The notes: generated by a model from the letters alone, not told the origin. A DNA stretch of 64,000 nucleotides from Bradyrhizobium sp. CSA207 (GCF_029051685.1 NZ_JAACFT010000013.1:153685-217684); one strand, 5' to 3'; positions 18,841 to 28,349 are shown, counted from the first letter of the stretch. Numbers and translations are program-made.

Positions 18841-19419
18841 TCAAGCGGCGACGGCGTCGCGAATCTGCCGGGATGCCGTTTCCAGAAAGGCCTGAGCCAG
18901 ATCGGGATCGTTGACCACGCGTGAGAGCGTCAATGCCCCGACCATCGTCGAGAGAATGGCCATGGCTTTGCTCCTGGATTCCTCGTCGCTCGTCTCGGCA
19001 ATCAGGCGGCTGAGGATCTCGATATGCGCTTTGATCCCGCCTTCGAACGATGCTTTCACCTCGCTGCTCTGTCTGGCCACATCCGAGCCGAGCGCCACGA
19101 TCGGGCAGCCGTCCATCTTTTCGTCGCGATGGTCCGTGCTGAGGTAGAACCCCATCACCGCGCCCAGCGGATCCTCGGGTTCTGCGGCGGTGGCGGCCGA
19201 CCATCGCAGCGTGGCGCTCTCCAACGCGCGCGCCGACGCCTGCGCGGCCAAATCCTCTTTTGACGCGAACTGCTTGTAAAAAGCGCCTTGGGTCAGCCCG
19301 GCAGCCTTCATCAGGTCCTTGAGGCCGATGCCGTCAAATCCATGCGACCGAAACAGGCGGCTTGCGACATTGATGACGTTTTGCCGGTTTTCCTCAGCCT
19401 GAATGCGGCTCACTCGCAT
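18841..19419 (-). CDS. TetR-family regulator of the efflux/ketosynthase locus
   Basis: 192 aa from ATG 19419; that ATG is seven bases after GGAG, while ATGs at 19422 and 19434 are poorly spaced. The N-terminal HTH reads RQNVINVASRLFRSHGFDGIGLKDLMKAAGLTQGAFYKQFASKEDL, similar to AcrR-like repressors. It is divergent from the efflux operon, with a 50-bp dyad between, and leads the adh and ketosynthase genes. It most likely represses both directions and is released by a pump substrate. Confidence 0.92.
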   Translation of the reverse strand: MRVSRIQAEENRQNVINVASRLFRSHGFDGIGLKDLMKAAGLTQGAFYKQFASKEDLAAQASARALESATLRWSAATAAEPEDPLGAVMGFYLSTDHRDEKMDGCPIVALGSDVARQSSEVKASFEGGIKAHIEILSRLIAETSDEESRSKAMAILSTMVGALTLSRVVNDPDLAQAFLETASRQIRDAVAA

Positions 19420-19435
19420 CATCGATCTCCACATT

Positions 19436-19485
19436 TAGATTGCGTCCGACATCTAATATCCGATATAGAGCTCGAACGCAATCTA
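19436..19485. promoter_or_regulatory. candidate TetR operator dyad
   Basis: TAGATTGCGT at 19436-19445 is repeated as its exact reverse complement ACGCAATCTA at 19476-19485. Within each side there is a smaller dyad: TAGAT-N10-ATCTA (19436-19455), and TAGA...TCTA on the right. The element covers almost the whole space between the divergent genes, where two repressor dimers could close both promoters. Confidence 0.7.
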
Positions 19486-19504
19486 TCTGGCAAGAGGCGA
19501 TGGC

Positions 19505-20611
19505 ATGAAAAAGCGACGGATTATCGTGCTGGGGAGCATCCTGACCGCGGGGGGCGCGGTGGCCGCATTTGTCGCGCTCCGCACGCCGGCAGCCTCGGCC
19601 GTGAGCGATCCGAGGCAGGAAGCCCCGATCGTCAGGGTCGCGGCCGCGGCACGGGTGACCGGATCGGAGCGTGGCTTCACGGGCATCATCGGGGCGAGGG
19701 TGCAGAGCAGCCTCGGTTTTCGCGTTCCCGGCAAGATCGTGGAGCGGCTTGTGAATACCGGTGAGCAGGTCAAGGCCGGTCAGCCGCTGATGCGGATCGA
19801 TGAAACCGACCTTCGTCTTGCGGTCACGGCCAAGCGCAACGCCGTTGCTGCCGCGCGTGCGTCCGTTGTTCAGACCGAAGCGGATGAGGAGCGATACGCA
19901 AAGCTGGTGAGCAACGGATGGGCTTCCCGACAGCGCTACGAGCAAGCGAAGGCCGCGCTGGATACGGCCGAGGCGCAACTCGCGACCGCCGAAGCCGATG
20001 CGCGGGTTGCCGAGAACGAGGCGACATACTCGGTCCTGGTCGCGGACGCGGACGGAACGGTGGTTGAAACGCTTGGCGAGCCCGGGCAGGTCGTTTCTGC
20101 CGGCCAGACGGTGGTTCGGATTGCAAAGGCCGGTCCTCGCGAAGCGGTGGTCGCGCTTCCCGAAACGATCCGGCCGGCGATCGACTCCGTGGCCGAGGCC
20201 AGCGTGTATGGGGCAGCCGATGGGCGGCGCTATACGGCGCATCTGCGGCAATTGTCGGACGCCGCCGATGCCCAGACCCGCACCTACGAGGCCCGTTATG
20301 TCCTCGACGGTGAGGCCGCAGGCGCGCCACTAGGCGCGACGGTGACCATTCGGCTGGCAAGCCAGACGAGCGAGCCGGAAGTCCAGGTGCCGCTCGGCGC
20401 CGTGCTCGATGATGGCAGCAAGACCGGTGTTTGGATCCTGGATAGCGCCACCTCCACGGTACGCTTTCGGCCGGTCAGGCTTGTTCGGGTGACCGACGAA
20501 ACCGCCGTGATCTCCGGATTGCGCTCTGGTGATGCGATTGTTTCGCTCGGCGCTCATCTCCTGCAGGAGGGCGCCCGCGTCAGGACCGCCGCTGACAGCC
20601 GGAGCAACTGA
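19505..20611 (+). CDS. RND efflux membrane-fusion (periplasmic adaptor) protein
   Basis: 368 aa. It has an N-terminal membrane anchor or signal (about 5-25, IIVLGSILTAGGAVAAFVAL) and no lipobox Cys. The lipoyl/barrel segment LGFRVPGKIVERLVNTGEQVKAGQPLMRID (about 66-95) is followed by a helical hairpin (about 100-170) and the beta-barrel and membrane-proximal domains. It bridges the inner-membrane pump and an outer-membrane channel. First gene of the operon with a SnoaL-like gene and the RND pump; no outer-membrane TolC-type gene is present. Confidence 0.92.
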   Translation: MKKRRIIVLGSILTAGGAVAAFVALRTPAASAVSDPRQEAPIVRVAAAARVTGSERGFTGIIGARVQSSLGFRVPGKIVERLVNTGEQVKAGQPLMRIDETDLRLAVTAKRNAVAAARASVVQTEADEERYAKLVSNGWASRQRYEQAKAALDTAEAQLATAEADARVAENEATYSVLVADADGTVVETLGEPGQVVSAGQTVVRIAKAGPREAVVALPETIRPAIDSVAEASVYGAADGRRYTAHLRQLSDAADAQTRTYEARYVLDGEAAGAPLGATVTIRLASQTSEPEVQVPLGAVLDDGSKTGVWILDSATSTVRFRPVRLVRVTDETAVISGLRSGDAIVSLGAHLLQEGARVRTAADSRSN

Positions 20612-20651
20612 AGCGTCTCAATCTTTCCGCGCTGGCCGTTGGAGAAGCCAC

Positions 20652-21110
20652 ATGCTGTACAGCTACATTGTCGAGCAAGAAATCCGAAAGACCTTCGACC
20701 ATGTCAACAACCATCGCTGGGATGAAGCGGTGAAAGCGGTTGCGCCGCATGTCCATCACCGCGTTTCCGGCGCCCACGCGCTTGGCGGCGAGCGCCACGA
20801 CAAACAGGCCGTGCGCCGCTGGTTTGAGCGGCTCGGACGCGTCCTGCCCACTCTCCATCTCACGGTCAACAATGTCTGGGTGAAGGGCTGGCCCTGGAAC
20901 ACCACAGTCTTTGTCGAGTGGGACGGCACCGCAACGCTGCTCGACGGCGACAGCTCCTACGTCAACCGCGGTCTCCACGTGTTCACCCTGCGGTGGGGCA
21001 AAGTCCAAGCACTCGAGGAATTTCAAGATTCACAGCAAGCCGCCCGTGGGCTTGGTATCCAAGCGGCAGCTGGCCTCACAGAAGCTGTCGCCGAACCAAT
21101 TGTGAGTTAG
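20652..21110 (+). CDS. SnoaL-like (NTF2-fold) protein embedded in the efflux operon
   Basis: 152 aa from ATG 20652, preceded by GGAGAA; the frame is open upstream into the adaptor gene but lacks a start signal. The pattern of an N-terminal helix (YIVEQEIRKTFDHVNNHRWDEAVKAVAPHV), His-rich strand (HHRVSGAHALGGERHDKQ) and later strands is that of the SnoaL/NTF2 fold. Such proteins are small hydrolases, isomerases or ligand binders. Its stop is three bases before the pump start, so it is translated with the pump. Confidence 0.82.
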   Translation: MLYSYIVEQEIRKTFDHVNNHRWDEAVKAVAPHVHHRVSGAHALGGERHDKQAVRRWFERLGRVLPTLHLTVNNVWVKGWPWNTTVFVEWDGTATLLDGDSSYVNRGLHVFTLRWGKVQALEEFQDSQQAARGLGIQAAAGLTEAVAEPIVS

Positions 21111-21113
21111 CAG

Positions 21114-24100
21114 ATGAACCTCAATCTTTCCGCGATCGCCGTTCGCGAACGGGCCGTCACCCTGTTCTTCATTATCCTGCTGGCGGCCGCAGGCGCCTAC
21201 GCCTTTTTCATGCTCGGACGGGCGGAGGATCCCTCCTTCACCATCAAGACCCTGACGGTGACGACGGTATGGCCGGGCGCAACGGCGCGCGAGATGCAGG
21301 ACCTCGTCGCCGAACCGCTCGAGAAGCGGATTCAGGAATTGACCTGGTACGACCGGGTGGAGACGACCACGCGGCCGGGTTACGCGTATATGACGGTTAC
21401 ATTGAAGGACAGCACCCCGCCATCCAGCGTGCAGGAGGAGTTTTATCAGGCCCGCAAGAAGCTCGCAGATGAAGCGCGCAACCTGCCGGCCGGGGTGCTC
21501 GGCCCGTTCGTCAACGACGAATATTCGGACGTGAGTTTCGCCCTTTATGCCCTCAAGGCGAAGGGCATGCCGATGCGGGAGCTTGCGAGGCAAGCCGAGA
21601 CCATTCGCCAGGATCTTCTGCATGTGCCCGGCGTCAAGAAGATCAACATCCTCGGTGAACGTCCCGAACAGATATTCATCGAGTTTTCCTACGCCAAGCT
21701 CGCAACCCTCGGCGTATCGGCACAGGATATCATCGGCGCCTTGCAGCGGCAGAACACCGTCACGCCGGCGGGTTCGATCGACACTCAGGGGCCGCAGGTC
21801 TTCATCCGGATCGACGGCGCCTATGACAGTGTCGAGGCGATCGGCGACACGCCTATTGTCGCTTCGGGACGGACACTGAAGCTATCCGACATCGCAGCGG
21901 TCCGCCGCGGCTATGAGGATCCTCCCACCTACCTGATCCGACATCAGGGTGAGCCCACGATCGTGCTCGCGGCGGTGATGCAGGAGGGCTGGGACGGGCT
22001 CGCGCTCGGCAGGGCGCTGAAGGACAAGGCGGCGTCCATCGCAAAGACACTCCCACTCGGGATGACGCTCGACAAGGTGTCCGACCAGGCCGTCAACATC
22101 ACCTCGGCCGTTGACGAATTCATGATGAAGTTCGCGATGGCGCTCGGCGTGGTGCTGCTGGTCAGCCTGCTCAGCCTCGGCTGGCGGGTCGGTATCGTCG
22201 TGTCGGCTGCAGTCCCTCTGACGCTTGCCGTCGTGTTTCTCATCATGCTGGAAACCGGGCGGTTCTTCGATCGCATCACGCTCGGTGCCCTCATCCTGGC
22301 GCTTGGTCTGCTCGTGGATGACGCCATCATCGCCATCGAGGTGATGGTGGTGAAAATGGAAGAGGGCATGGACCGCATCGCGGCGGCAGCCTACGCGTGG
22401 AGCCACACGGCGGCGCCCATGCTGTCCGGAACACTGGTGACGATCGCCGGGTTCCTGCCGGTGGGCTTCGCGCGCTCGACCGCCGGCGAGTACGCCGGCA
22501 ACATCTTCTGGGTCGTGGGCTTTGCCCTGATCGTCTCCTGGATCATCGCGGTGATCTTTACGCCCTATCTTGGCGTCAAGATGCTGCCGGCGATCAAACC
22601 GATCGAAGGCGGTCACGACGCGATCTACGGCACACCGAATTATCGGCGCCTGCGAGCGCTCATCACCTTCGCCGTGCGCCACAAATTCGTAACCTGCGGA
22701 ATCGTCGCCATTGCCTTCGCGCTGTCCGGCGTCGGCATGGGCGCCGTCAAGCAGCAGTTCTTCCCGACGTCCGACCGTCCCGAAGTGCTGGTGGAGGTTC
22801 GCCTGCCGGAAGGCACCAGCATCGAGACAACGGCCGCCACGGTCGAGAAGCTCGAGCGCTGGCTGGGCCAGCAATCGGAAGCCAAGATCGTCACGAGCTA
22901 TATCGGGCAGGGTGCTCCACGCTTCTTCTTCGCGATGGCGCCGGAATTGCCCAATCCGGCCTTCGCCAAGATCGTCGTGCTTACGCCCGACGCGGAGGCG
23001 CGCGAGGATTTGAAGCACCGGCTCAGACAGGCCGTGTCGGAAGGGCTTGCACCCGAGGCGCATCTGCGCGTCACGCAGCTCGTGTTCGGACCCTATACGC
23101 CGTTCCCGGTCGAGTTTCGGGTGACGGGGCCTGATCCCGCGCAATTGTACGCGATCTCCGATAAAGCGCTCGATATCATGCGCAGCGTTCCTGACGCGCG
23201 GCAAGCGAACCGCGATTGGGGCAATCGCACACCCGTGCTCCGCTTCATCCCGGATCAGGATCGACTGAACCTCATCGGCCTCTCGCCCGCGGAGGTCGGC
23301 CGGCAGCTGCAACTGCTCCTGACCGGCATCGCCGTTACGCAGGTCCGGGAAGACATCCGCAATGTCCCCATCGTGGCCCGCAGCGCAGGCGGCGAGCGGA
23401 TGGATCCGACGCGTCTGGCGGATTTCTCGCTGATGAGCCGGGATGGCCGGGCGATTCCGCTCGATCAGATCGGCCATTCGGAGGTGCGCCTGGAAGAGCC
23501 TATCCTCAAGCGCCGCGATCGCATCCCGGTCGTCACGATCCGCTCGGACATCAATGAGGCAACCCAGCCGCCAGAGGTTTCCAAGGAGATCATGACGGCG
23601 CTTCAGCCGCTGATCGCATCCCTTCCGGCCGGCTATCGCATCGAACTCGGCGGATCGATCGAGGAAGCAACCAAGGCCAACGACGCCTTGGGGAAGGTCT
23701 TTCCGGCCATGATCGCCGCCATGCTGATCGTCATCATGCTGCAGGTGCGGTCGTTCTCGACGATGGCGATGGTCATGCTGACGGCACCGCTCGGCCTCGT
23801 CGGCGTCGTGCCGATGCTGCTCGCCTTCAACCAGCCATTCGGGTTCAACGCCATTCTCGGCCTGATAGGACTGGCGGGAATCCTGATGCGCAACACCCTG
23901 ATCCTGACCGAACAGATCAAGGAGAACCGTGCTGCCGGCCTCGATGACTATCACGCTGTTATCGAAGCCACCGTGCAGCGCACGAGGCCGGTGATCCTGA
24001 CCGCACTCGCCGCCGTGCTGGCATTCATCCCACTGACGCATTCCGTGTTCTGGGGATCGATGGCCTATACGCTGATCGGCGGAACGGCGGTCGGCACGGT

Positions 24101-24224
24101 CCTGATCCTTCTGTTCCTTCCTGCGCTCTACGTCGCCTGGTTTCGAATCAAGCCGGCCTCGGACGAGCTCCATGCCCATTTTGCGAACGAACCGGAATTG
24201 CGAACAGCAATGGCCGCAGAGTAG
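21114..24224 (+). CDS. RND-family efflux permease (AcrB/MexB-like)
   Basis: 1036 aa, normal length. There are twelve membrane segments with two large periplasmic loops. TM4 contains LLVDDAIIAIE with the two adjacent Asp residues of the proton relay, and the later GLAGILMRNTLILTEQI segment is in the expected place. It exports hydrophobic or amphiphilic compounds using the proton gradient. The N-terminus follows the pattern with the shorter AcrB-like start MNLNLSAIAVRERAVTLFFI, a group often annotated as multidrug or hydrophobe transporters. Cotranscribed with the adaptor and SnoaL-like genes. Confidence 0.95.
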   Translation: MNLNLSAIAVRERAVTLFFIILLAAAGAYAFFMLGRAEDPSFTIKTLTVTTVWPGATAREMQDLVAEPLEKRIQELTWYDRVETTTRPGYAYMTVTLKDSTPPSSVQEEFYQARKKLADEARNLPAGVLGPFVNDEYSDVSFALYALKAKGMPMRELARQAETIRQDLLHVPGVKKINILGERPEQIFIEFSYAKLATLGVSAQDIIGALQRQNTVTPAGSIDTQGPQVFIRIDGAYDSVEAIGDTPIVASGRTLKLSDIAAVRRGYEDPPTYLIRHQGEPTIVLAAVMQEGWDGLALGRALKDKAASIAKTLPLGMTLDKVSDQAVNITSAVDEFMMKFAMALGVVLLVSLLSLGWRVGIVVSAAVPLTLAVVFLIMLETGRFFDRITLGALILALGLLVDDAIIAIEVMVVKMEEGMDRIAAAAYAWSHTAAPMLSGTLVTIAGFLPVGFARSTAGEYAGNIFWVVGFALIVSWIIAVIFTPYLGVKMLPAIKPIEGGHDAIYGTPNYRRLRALITFAVRHKFVTCGIVAIAFALSGVGMGAVKQQFFPTSDRPEVLVEVRLPEGTSIETTAATVEKLERWLGQQSEAKIVTSYIGQGAPRFFFAMAPELPNPAFAKIVVLTPDAEAREDLKHRLRQAVSEGLAPEAHLRVTQLVFGPYTPFPVEFRVTGPDPAQLYAISDKALDIMRSVPDARQANRDWGNRTPVLRFIPDQDRLNLIGLSPAEVGRQLQLLLTGIAVTQVREDIRNVPIVARSAGGERMDPTRLADFSLMSRDGRAIPLDQIGHSEVRLEEPILKRRDRIPVVTIRSDINEATQPPEVSKEIMTALQPLIASLPAGYRIELGGSIEEATKANDALGKVFPAMIAAMLIVIMLQVRSFSTMAMVMLTAPLGLVGVVPMLLAFNQPFGFNAILGLIGLAGILMRNTLILTEQIKENRAAGLDDYHAVIEATVQRTRPVILTALAAVLAFIPLTHSVFWGSMAYTLIGGTAVGTVLILLFLPALYVAWFRIKPASDELHAHFANEPELRTAMAAE

Positions 24225-24316
24225 GGCTCGGTGAATCCTCCCCCAACTACTTCGTAGTAGGCGTTAAATAGGTGAAGCGAGCGCCACGTCGCTCCGCGCG
24301 AGCTCGGGTAGCGCAT

Positions 24317-24333
24317 AGTTCTAAAATAGAATG
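24317..24333. promoter_or_regulatory. weak copy of the AGTTC-N7-GAAC operator
   Basis: AGTTC-TAAAATA-GAATG: left arm perfect, right arm three of five bases, A/T-only seven-base spacer as in the other copies. It lies 122 bp upstream of the strong site at 24439. Confidence 0.4.
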
Positions 24334-24432
24334 TATAAAAGGCATGTTCACCAGCGCGCAAATGCGCCTGCGGGTCTGCGCACCAGCGCGGGCCTGTCGT
24401 TCACGGCCCCCGGCGCATGATCATCTAATCGC

Positions 24433-24461
24433 TTGACGAGTTCAAAAAAAGAACTGTAGGC
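24433..24461 (+). promoter_or_regulatory. promoter with overlapping HxlR-type operator (site A)
   Basis: TTGACG (24433-24438) as a -35 element, directly followed by AGTTC-AAAAAAA-GAACT (24439-24455), then TGTAGG as a possible -10. The palindrome fills the spacer, so a bound repressor would block RNA polymerase. The same layout recurs at 28350 and 31983. Confidence 0.65.
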
Positions 24462-24609
24462 TGCAAGGAAGATGGCCGACGCAACGGCCGCGACGTGCCG
24501 GATTACGGCGGACCCGTTCAGCGCGGATGCGTTTTGCAATCGCGCAGCCACCGGCGCAACAAAACAAAGCCACGTACCCGAAAAGGGTGCACGTTTGGGA
24601 GGACGAGCA

Positions 24610-25809
24610 ATGTTGGTGAGATGGAAGATCGTTGCGGCTCTGACTCTGTTTTTGAGCGGGCCGGCATTCGCCGCCGAAGAGCCGGGAATCTCGGCCACCG
24701 AGATCAAGATCGGCGGGGTTTTTCCCTTCAGCGGACCGGCGTCATCGATCGGTCTCGTGGGCAAGGGACTCATGGCCTACATTCAGGCCTTGAATGACCG
24801 CGGCGGCGTCAACGGACGCAAGATCAACTACATCGCCTATGATGACGGATACAGTCCTCCCAAGGCGGTGGAGCACGTCCGCAAGCTGGTCGAAAGCGAC
24901 GAAGTGTCGTTCATGTTCGGCCAGCTCGGCACGCCCGGCATTTCGGCCACTGCAAAATACCTCAAGGCCAAGGGCGTACCGAGTGTCGCCATCGTCAGTG
25001 GCTCGTCCAAGTTCACGGACGTCGCCAACTACCCGCTGATCACCACGGGTCTTGTCAGCTACGACACCGAAGGAAAGATCTACGCCAAATACCTGACGAG
25101 GACGTTGCCGAACGCCAAATATGCCATCCTTTATCAGAACGACGATCTCGGCAAAGATTACCTCGGTGCCTTCAAGGCGTTTCTCGGCAAGGATTTCGAC
25201 CGCAAGGTCGTCAGCGCGTCCTATGAGGTCACCGAACCGACGATCGACTCGCAGGTTACCAATCTGAAGAGCTCGGGTGCCGAAGCCCTGGTGATCGCGG
25301 GGACGCCGAAGTTCGCGGCTCAGGCCATCCGGCAAGCCTCGGTGATCGGCTGGAAGGCGACCGTGATCATCAATTTCCCGTCCGGATCGGTCGGAGGCAC
25401 GCTTGCACCGGCCGGCCTCGACAAATCGGTCGGCGTGATGGTCGGGACGATCAACAAGGATATCCTGGATGAGACATGGAAAAACGATCCGGGCATGCAG
25501 GCCTACCGGGCATTTTTCGACAAATATCTGCCGGGCGCCGACATCACCAACGGCAGCTATCTGACCGGCTATCAGCAAGGCGTCCTGCTCGAGCAGATTC
25601 TCAAGCAATGCGGTGATGATCTGTCGCGGAAGAACATTCTGGCGCAGGCCAAGAACCTGAAAGATGTCGTCGTTCCGACTGCGCTGCCCGGGATCAAGGT
25701 CAACACCAGCGAGACCGAGAACATGATCTGGACGCAGATGCGGCTGCAGCGCTGGACCGGCACGACGTGGCAAGCCTTCGGAGAAGTCCTGGACGCCAGG
25801 TCCGAGTGA
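24610..25809 (+). CDS. ABC transporter substrate-binding protein, branched-chain amino acid type (orphan)
   Basis: 399 aa from ATG 24610, preceded by GGGAGGACGAG; the frame opens upstream but the signal peptide (MLVRWKIVAALTLFLSGPAFAAEE) fixes the start. The mature protein is a type-I periplasmic binding fold of the LivK/HAAT group (ISATEIKIGGVFPFSGPASS, DDGYSPPKAVEHVRKLVE, later YQNDDLGKDYLGAFK). Relatives in catabolic clusters bind aromatic acids as often as amino acids. No permease or ATPase gene lies nearby, so it must use a transporter elsewhere. Under operator site A and probably cotranscribed with the CoA ligase 55 bp downstream. Confidence 0.92.
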   Translation: MLVRWKIVAALTLFLSGPAFAAEEPGISATEIKIGGVFPFSGPASSIGLVGKGLMAYIQALNDRGGVNGRKINYIAYDDGYSPPKAVEHVRKLVESDEVSFMFGQLGTPGISATAKYLKAKGVPSVAIVSGSSKFTDVANYPLITTGLVSYDTEGKIYAKYLTRTLPNAKYAILYQNDDLGKDYLGAFKAFLGKDFDRKVVSASYEVTEPTIDSQVTNLKSSGAEALVIAGTPKFAAQAIRQASVIGWKATVIINFPSGSVGGTLAPAGLDKSVGVMVGTINKDILDETWKNDPGMQAYRAFFDKYLPGADITNGSYLTGYQQGVLLEQILKQCGDDLSRKNILAQAKNLKDVVVPTALPGIKVNTSETENMIWTQMRLQRWTGTTWQAFGEVLDARSE

Positions 25810-25864
25810 CCCGGCGTAGCCCGCTCGCTCTATCCACCCGCGGCAATTCAGGAGATCGTTTTCG

Positions 25865-27667
25865 ATGTCGACGAAGCCACTGAGGTTTGCGCCGAGGGAG
25901 CTGTCCATCGAGCGCCGGAGCGACGGCACGCTCATATTGAGGTCGCCGCTTGAATTGGGGCCATGCGACTGGCGCGTCACCGACTTTCTCCCGCGCTGGG
26001 CAAACGCGGCTCCAGAGCGAATATTCCTCGCGCAACGCAATGCCAAGGGGGGATGGGACGAGATCAGCTATCGCCAGGCGTGGTCGCAGGTCCAGGCGGT
26101 CGGCCAAAGCCTGATCGACATGGGCGCAAAGCCGGCTGACAAGCTGGCGGTGCTTTCGGGCAACTCCATCGAGAACGCGGTGATCTCCTTTGCTGCGATG
26201 TCGATAGGCGTCATTCTGGCGCCGATATCGCCGAACTACACGCTGATGCCCGGCGGCCTTGCGCGCCTCAAGGACATCGCGCAGGTGCTGCGGCCGAACT
26301 TCGTTTTCGTTCAGAGCGGACGGGACTTTGCCGCAGCCCGCTCCATTCCCGAATTGGCAGACGCGGCCTGGATCAGCGTCGATGGCGCGCCGGAGACGAC
26401 CCCCTTCCGCGTCCTGACGGATCGAACGGACTGCGACGGGTTCGCGCGTGCGTCGGGTGCAATACCCAGCGACGCCGTTGCAAAAATTCTCTTCACGTCC
26501 GGTTCGACCGGTCTGCCAAAAGGCGTTCTGAACACGCACCGCATGATGGCGAGCTCCCTGCAAATGGGAAGCCTGCTGGTGTCGCCTCCGGAGGCGCCGG
26601 TCCAGGTCGAGTGGCTGCCGTGGCACCATACGATGGGCAGCAACGTCATTCTTCACGGCATTCTCAAGAACGGCGGGACGCTCTACATCGATGACGGCCG
26701 GCCGCTGCCTCAGCTCTTTCACAAATCGGTGGCGAACCTCAAGGAGATCTCGCCGACGGCCATGTTCAACGTTCCTGCCGGTTATAATCTCTTGTGTGAT
26801 GCCATCGAGAACGATGCCGCCCTCGGCGCGAGCATCTTCAAGCGGCTGGATCGATTGAGCTACGCGGGGGCTGCAATTTCGCAGGGCACGCTTGAAAGAC
26901 TCTATCGGCTGACATCATCGATCACGGGCCGGCGGATTCCAGTGATGTCGGGCTACGGGACGACCGAAACCGCGCCGACAATCAGCACGACCCACTGGGC
27001 AACGGATCGGCCCGGGGAGATTGGTCTTCCCGCGCCGGGCGTGCAGCTGAAACTGATCCCTGTTTCCGATACGTACGAGGCCAGGGTAAAGGGTCCCAAC
27101 GTCACCCCCGGTTACCTCGGGAGGGCCGATCTGACGGAGAAAGCCTTCGACGAGGAGGGTTTCTACCGCATCGGCGATACCGTGTCGTTTCTCGATCCCG
27201 AGAAGCCGGAGCTCGGTCTGCGTTTCACCGGCAGAATTTCCGAGAACTTCAAGCTCGCGAACGGTACCTGGGTTGCGATCGGGACTATGCGTGCCGCCAT
27301 CCTGGCCGCAACGCGCGGCGTCTTGCTGGACGTCGTCGTTGCCGGAGAAAATCGTGAAGCCTGCGCGCTGCTGTGCTGGCTGAATCCGACCGAGGCTGCG
27401 CGGATTTCGAACGCGCCGGCTGCGGATTTGACCTGCGACCCCCGGGTGATCGAATTCCTGAGGCATCGTTTGCGGGAATATAATGAGGCCGTTGGAAGCA
27501 GCGAAAGAATCTGCTCATTCACCCTGCTGAAGGATCCGCCTTCATTGGCCGCGGGAGAAATCACCGACAAGGCCTATGTCAATCAACGTGCCGTGCTCAA
27601 ACACCGGGCTGAACAGGCGGACCGTCTCCACTGCAACGAACCCGACGCAGCTGTGATTCGAGTCTGA
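25865..27667 (+). CDS. AMP-forming acyl-CoA synthetase, feruloyl-CoA synthase-like
   Basis: 600 aa, as in feruloyl-CoA synthases. The AMP-binding A3 motif is FTSGSTGLPKG (about 210-220), the adenylation motif GYGTTETAPT lies near 363, and the C-terminal half ends with the family-typical GEITDKAYVNQRAVL near 570. It activates a free carboxylic acid to its CoA thioester at the expense of ATP to AMP. It sits directly after the solute-binding gene, consistent with uptake followed by activation. The ligand is inferred to be aromatic or similarly bulky; this is not proven. The ribosome binding site AGGAG is eight bases upstream. Confidence 0.9.
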   Translation: MSTKPLRFAPRELSIERRSDGTLILRSPLELGPCDWRVTDFLPRWANAAPERIFLAQRNAKGGWDEISYRQAWSQVQAVGQSLIDMGAKPADKLAVLSGNSIENAVISFAAMSIGVILAPISPNYTLMPGGLARLKDIAQVLRPNFVFVQSGRDFAAARSIPELADAAWISVDGAPETTPFRVLTDRTDCDGFARASGAIPSDAVAKILFTSGSTGLPKGVLNTHRMMASSLQMGSLLVSPPEAPVQVEWLPWHHTMGSNVILHGILKNGGTLYIDDGRPLPQLFHKSVANLKEISPTAMFNVPAGYNLLCDAIENDAALGASIFKRLDRLSYAGAAISQGTLERLYRLTSSITGRRIPVMSGYGTTETAPTISTTHWATDRPGEIGLPAPGVQLKLIPVSDTYEARVKGPNVTPGYLGRADLTEKAFDEEGFYRIGDTVSFLDPEKPELGLRFTGRISENFKLANGTWVAIGTMRAAILAATRGVLLDVVVAGENREACALLCWLNPTEAARISNAPAADLTCDPRVIEFLRHRLREYNEAVGSSERICSFTLLKDPPSLAAGEITDKAYVNQRAVLKHRAEQADRLHCNEPDAAVIRV

Positions 27668-27700
27668 GGATGCGTTCAGTGCGTGATGCCGGTGGCCGGC

Positions 27701-28213
27701 TCAAGCGGCGCTGCGGCGCGCCTTTGCCTTCGGCTTGTCAGGTGCCTCTATCGTCAGCGGGCTTTGGGCGCCTGGGCCTGGATGGGTATGAACCTCCTTG
27801 GCGAGGAGCGGCTCGCCGCATTCAGAGCATACCATGACCGGGTCGAAGTCCTTTCCGCACTTGCGATGCTGGTGTAGCAGCGGCCGGCCGCGCTCGTCGA
27901 CCATGTGAGTGTCGCCCCAATGCACCAGCGCCATCATGATCGGATAGAGATCGAGGCCCTTTTGGGTCAGGATATATTCGTGACGCTTGGGCGCTTCCTG
28001 GTAGGGAATGCGGCGCAGGATGCCCAGCCGAACCAGCTTCTTCAGCCGTTCAGCAAGCAAATGGCGGGTGATTCCGAGCGCCGACTGAAATCCTTCGAAG
28101 CGCCGCGTACGCAGAAAGCATTCGCGCAGGATCAGAAGCGTCCAGCGGTCGCCGATCACGCCAATGGTCCGGGCCATCGAACACGGCTCTTCCTCGAGTT
28201 CCTTCCACTTCAT
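27701..28213 (-). CDS. HxlR-family transcriptional regulator with C-terminal Cys cluster
   Basis: 170 aa. The winged-helix HxlR domain (about 10-105) begins with the conserved Cys12 (CSMARTIGVIGDRWTLLILR), the position used for thiol/electrophile sensing in several HxlR proteins. The C-terminus adds a CGKDFDPVMVCSECGEP segment (about 119-135) that looks like a small zinc ribbon, then a basic tail. It is convergent with the CoA ligase and divergent from the isomerase gene at 28452. The strongest of the shared palindromes lies in that divergent region, so it probably controls itself and the cluster. Confidence 0.9.
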   Translation of the reverse strand: MKWKELEEEPCSMARTIGVIGDRWTLLILRECFLRTRRFEGFQSALGITRHLLAERLKKLVRLGILRRIPYQEAPKRHEYILTQKGLDLYPIMMALVHWGDTHMVDERGRPLLHQHRKCGKDFDPVMVCSECGEPLLAKEVHTHPGPGAQSPLTIEAPDKPKAKARRSAA

Positions 28214-28349
28214 CCGTACTCTCCAGTCGTCCCGGCATGGCCGCCTCGAATCGTCGCGGAGGCTGTTCCATTCCCTTGCATTCTAGATAGGTACTGAATT
28301 CCAAACAATACCCGATCACTAGGCCAAACCAGCATAAATCCGGCCAAAT

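Larger units (their letters stand above)
24225..24609. other. regulatory region upstream of solute-binding protein gene
   Basis: About 385 bp. It holds a weak copy of the AGTTC-N7-GAAC palindrome at 24317-24333 and a strong copy at 24439-24455 overlapping a promoter (both listed separately). A strongly A/T-rich segment GTATAAAAG follows the first copy. No gene is credible here. Confidence 0.6.

Noticed and set aside
21882..24179. A 765-codon minus-strand frame
   Set aside because: Antisense shadow of the RND pump, with a typical Asp/Arg/His-rich shadow composition.
24225..24320. CTAC-TTC-GTAG hairpin near 24246 as a terminator of the RND operon
   Set aside because: The stem is only four base pairs with no T-tract, so it is too weak to support.
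28230..28330. Imperfect GGTACTG...CAATACC dyad as another HxlR site
   Set aside because: Its sequence and spacing differ from the shared AGTTC-N7-GAAC motif, and the symmetry is partial.
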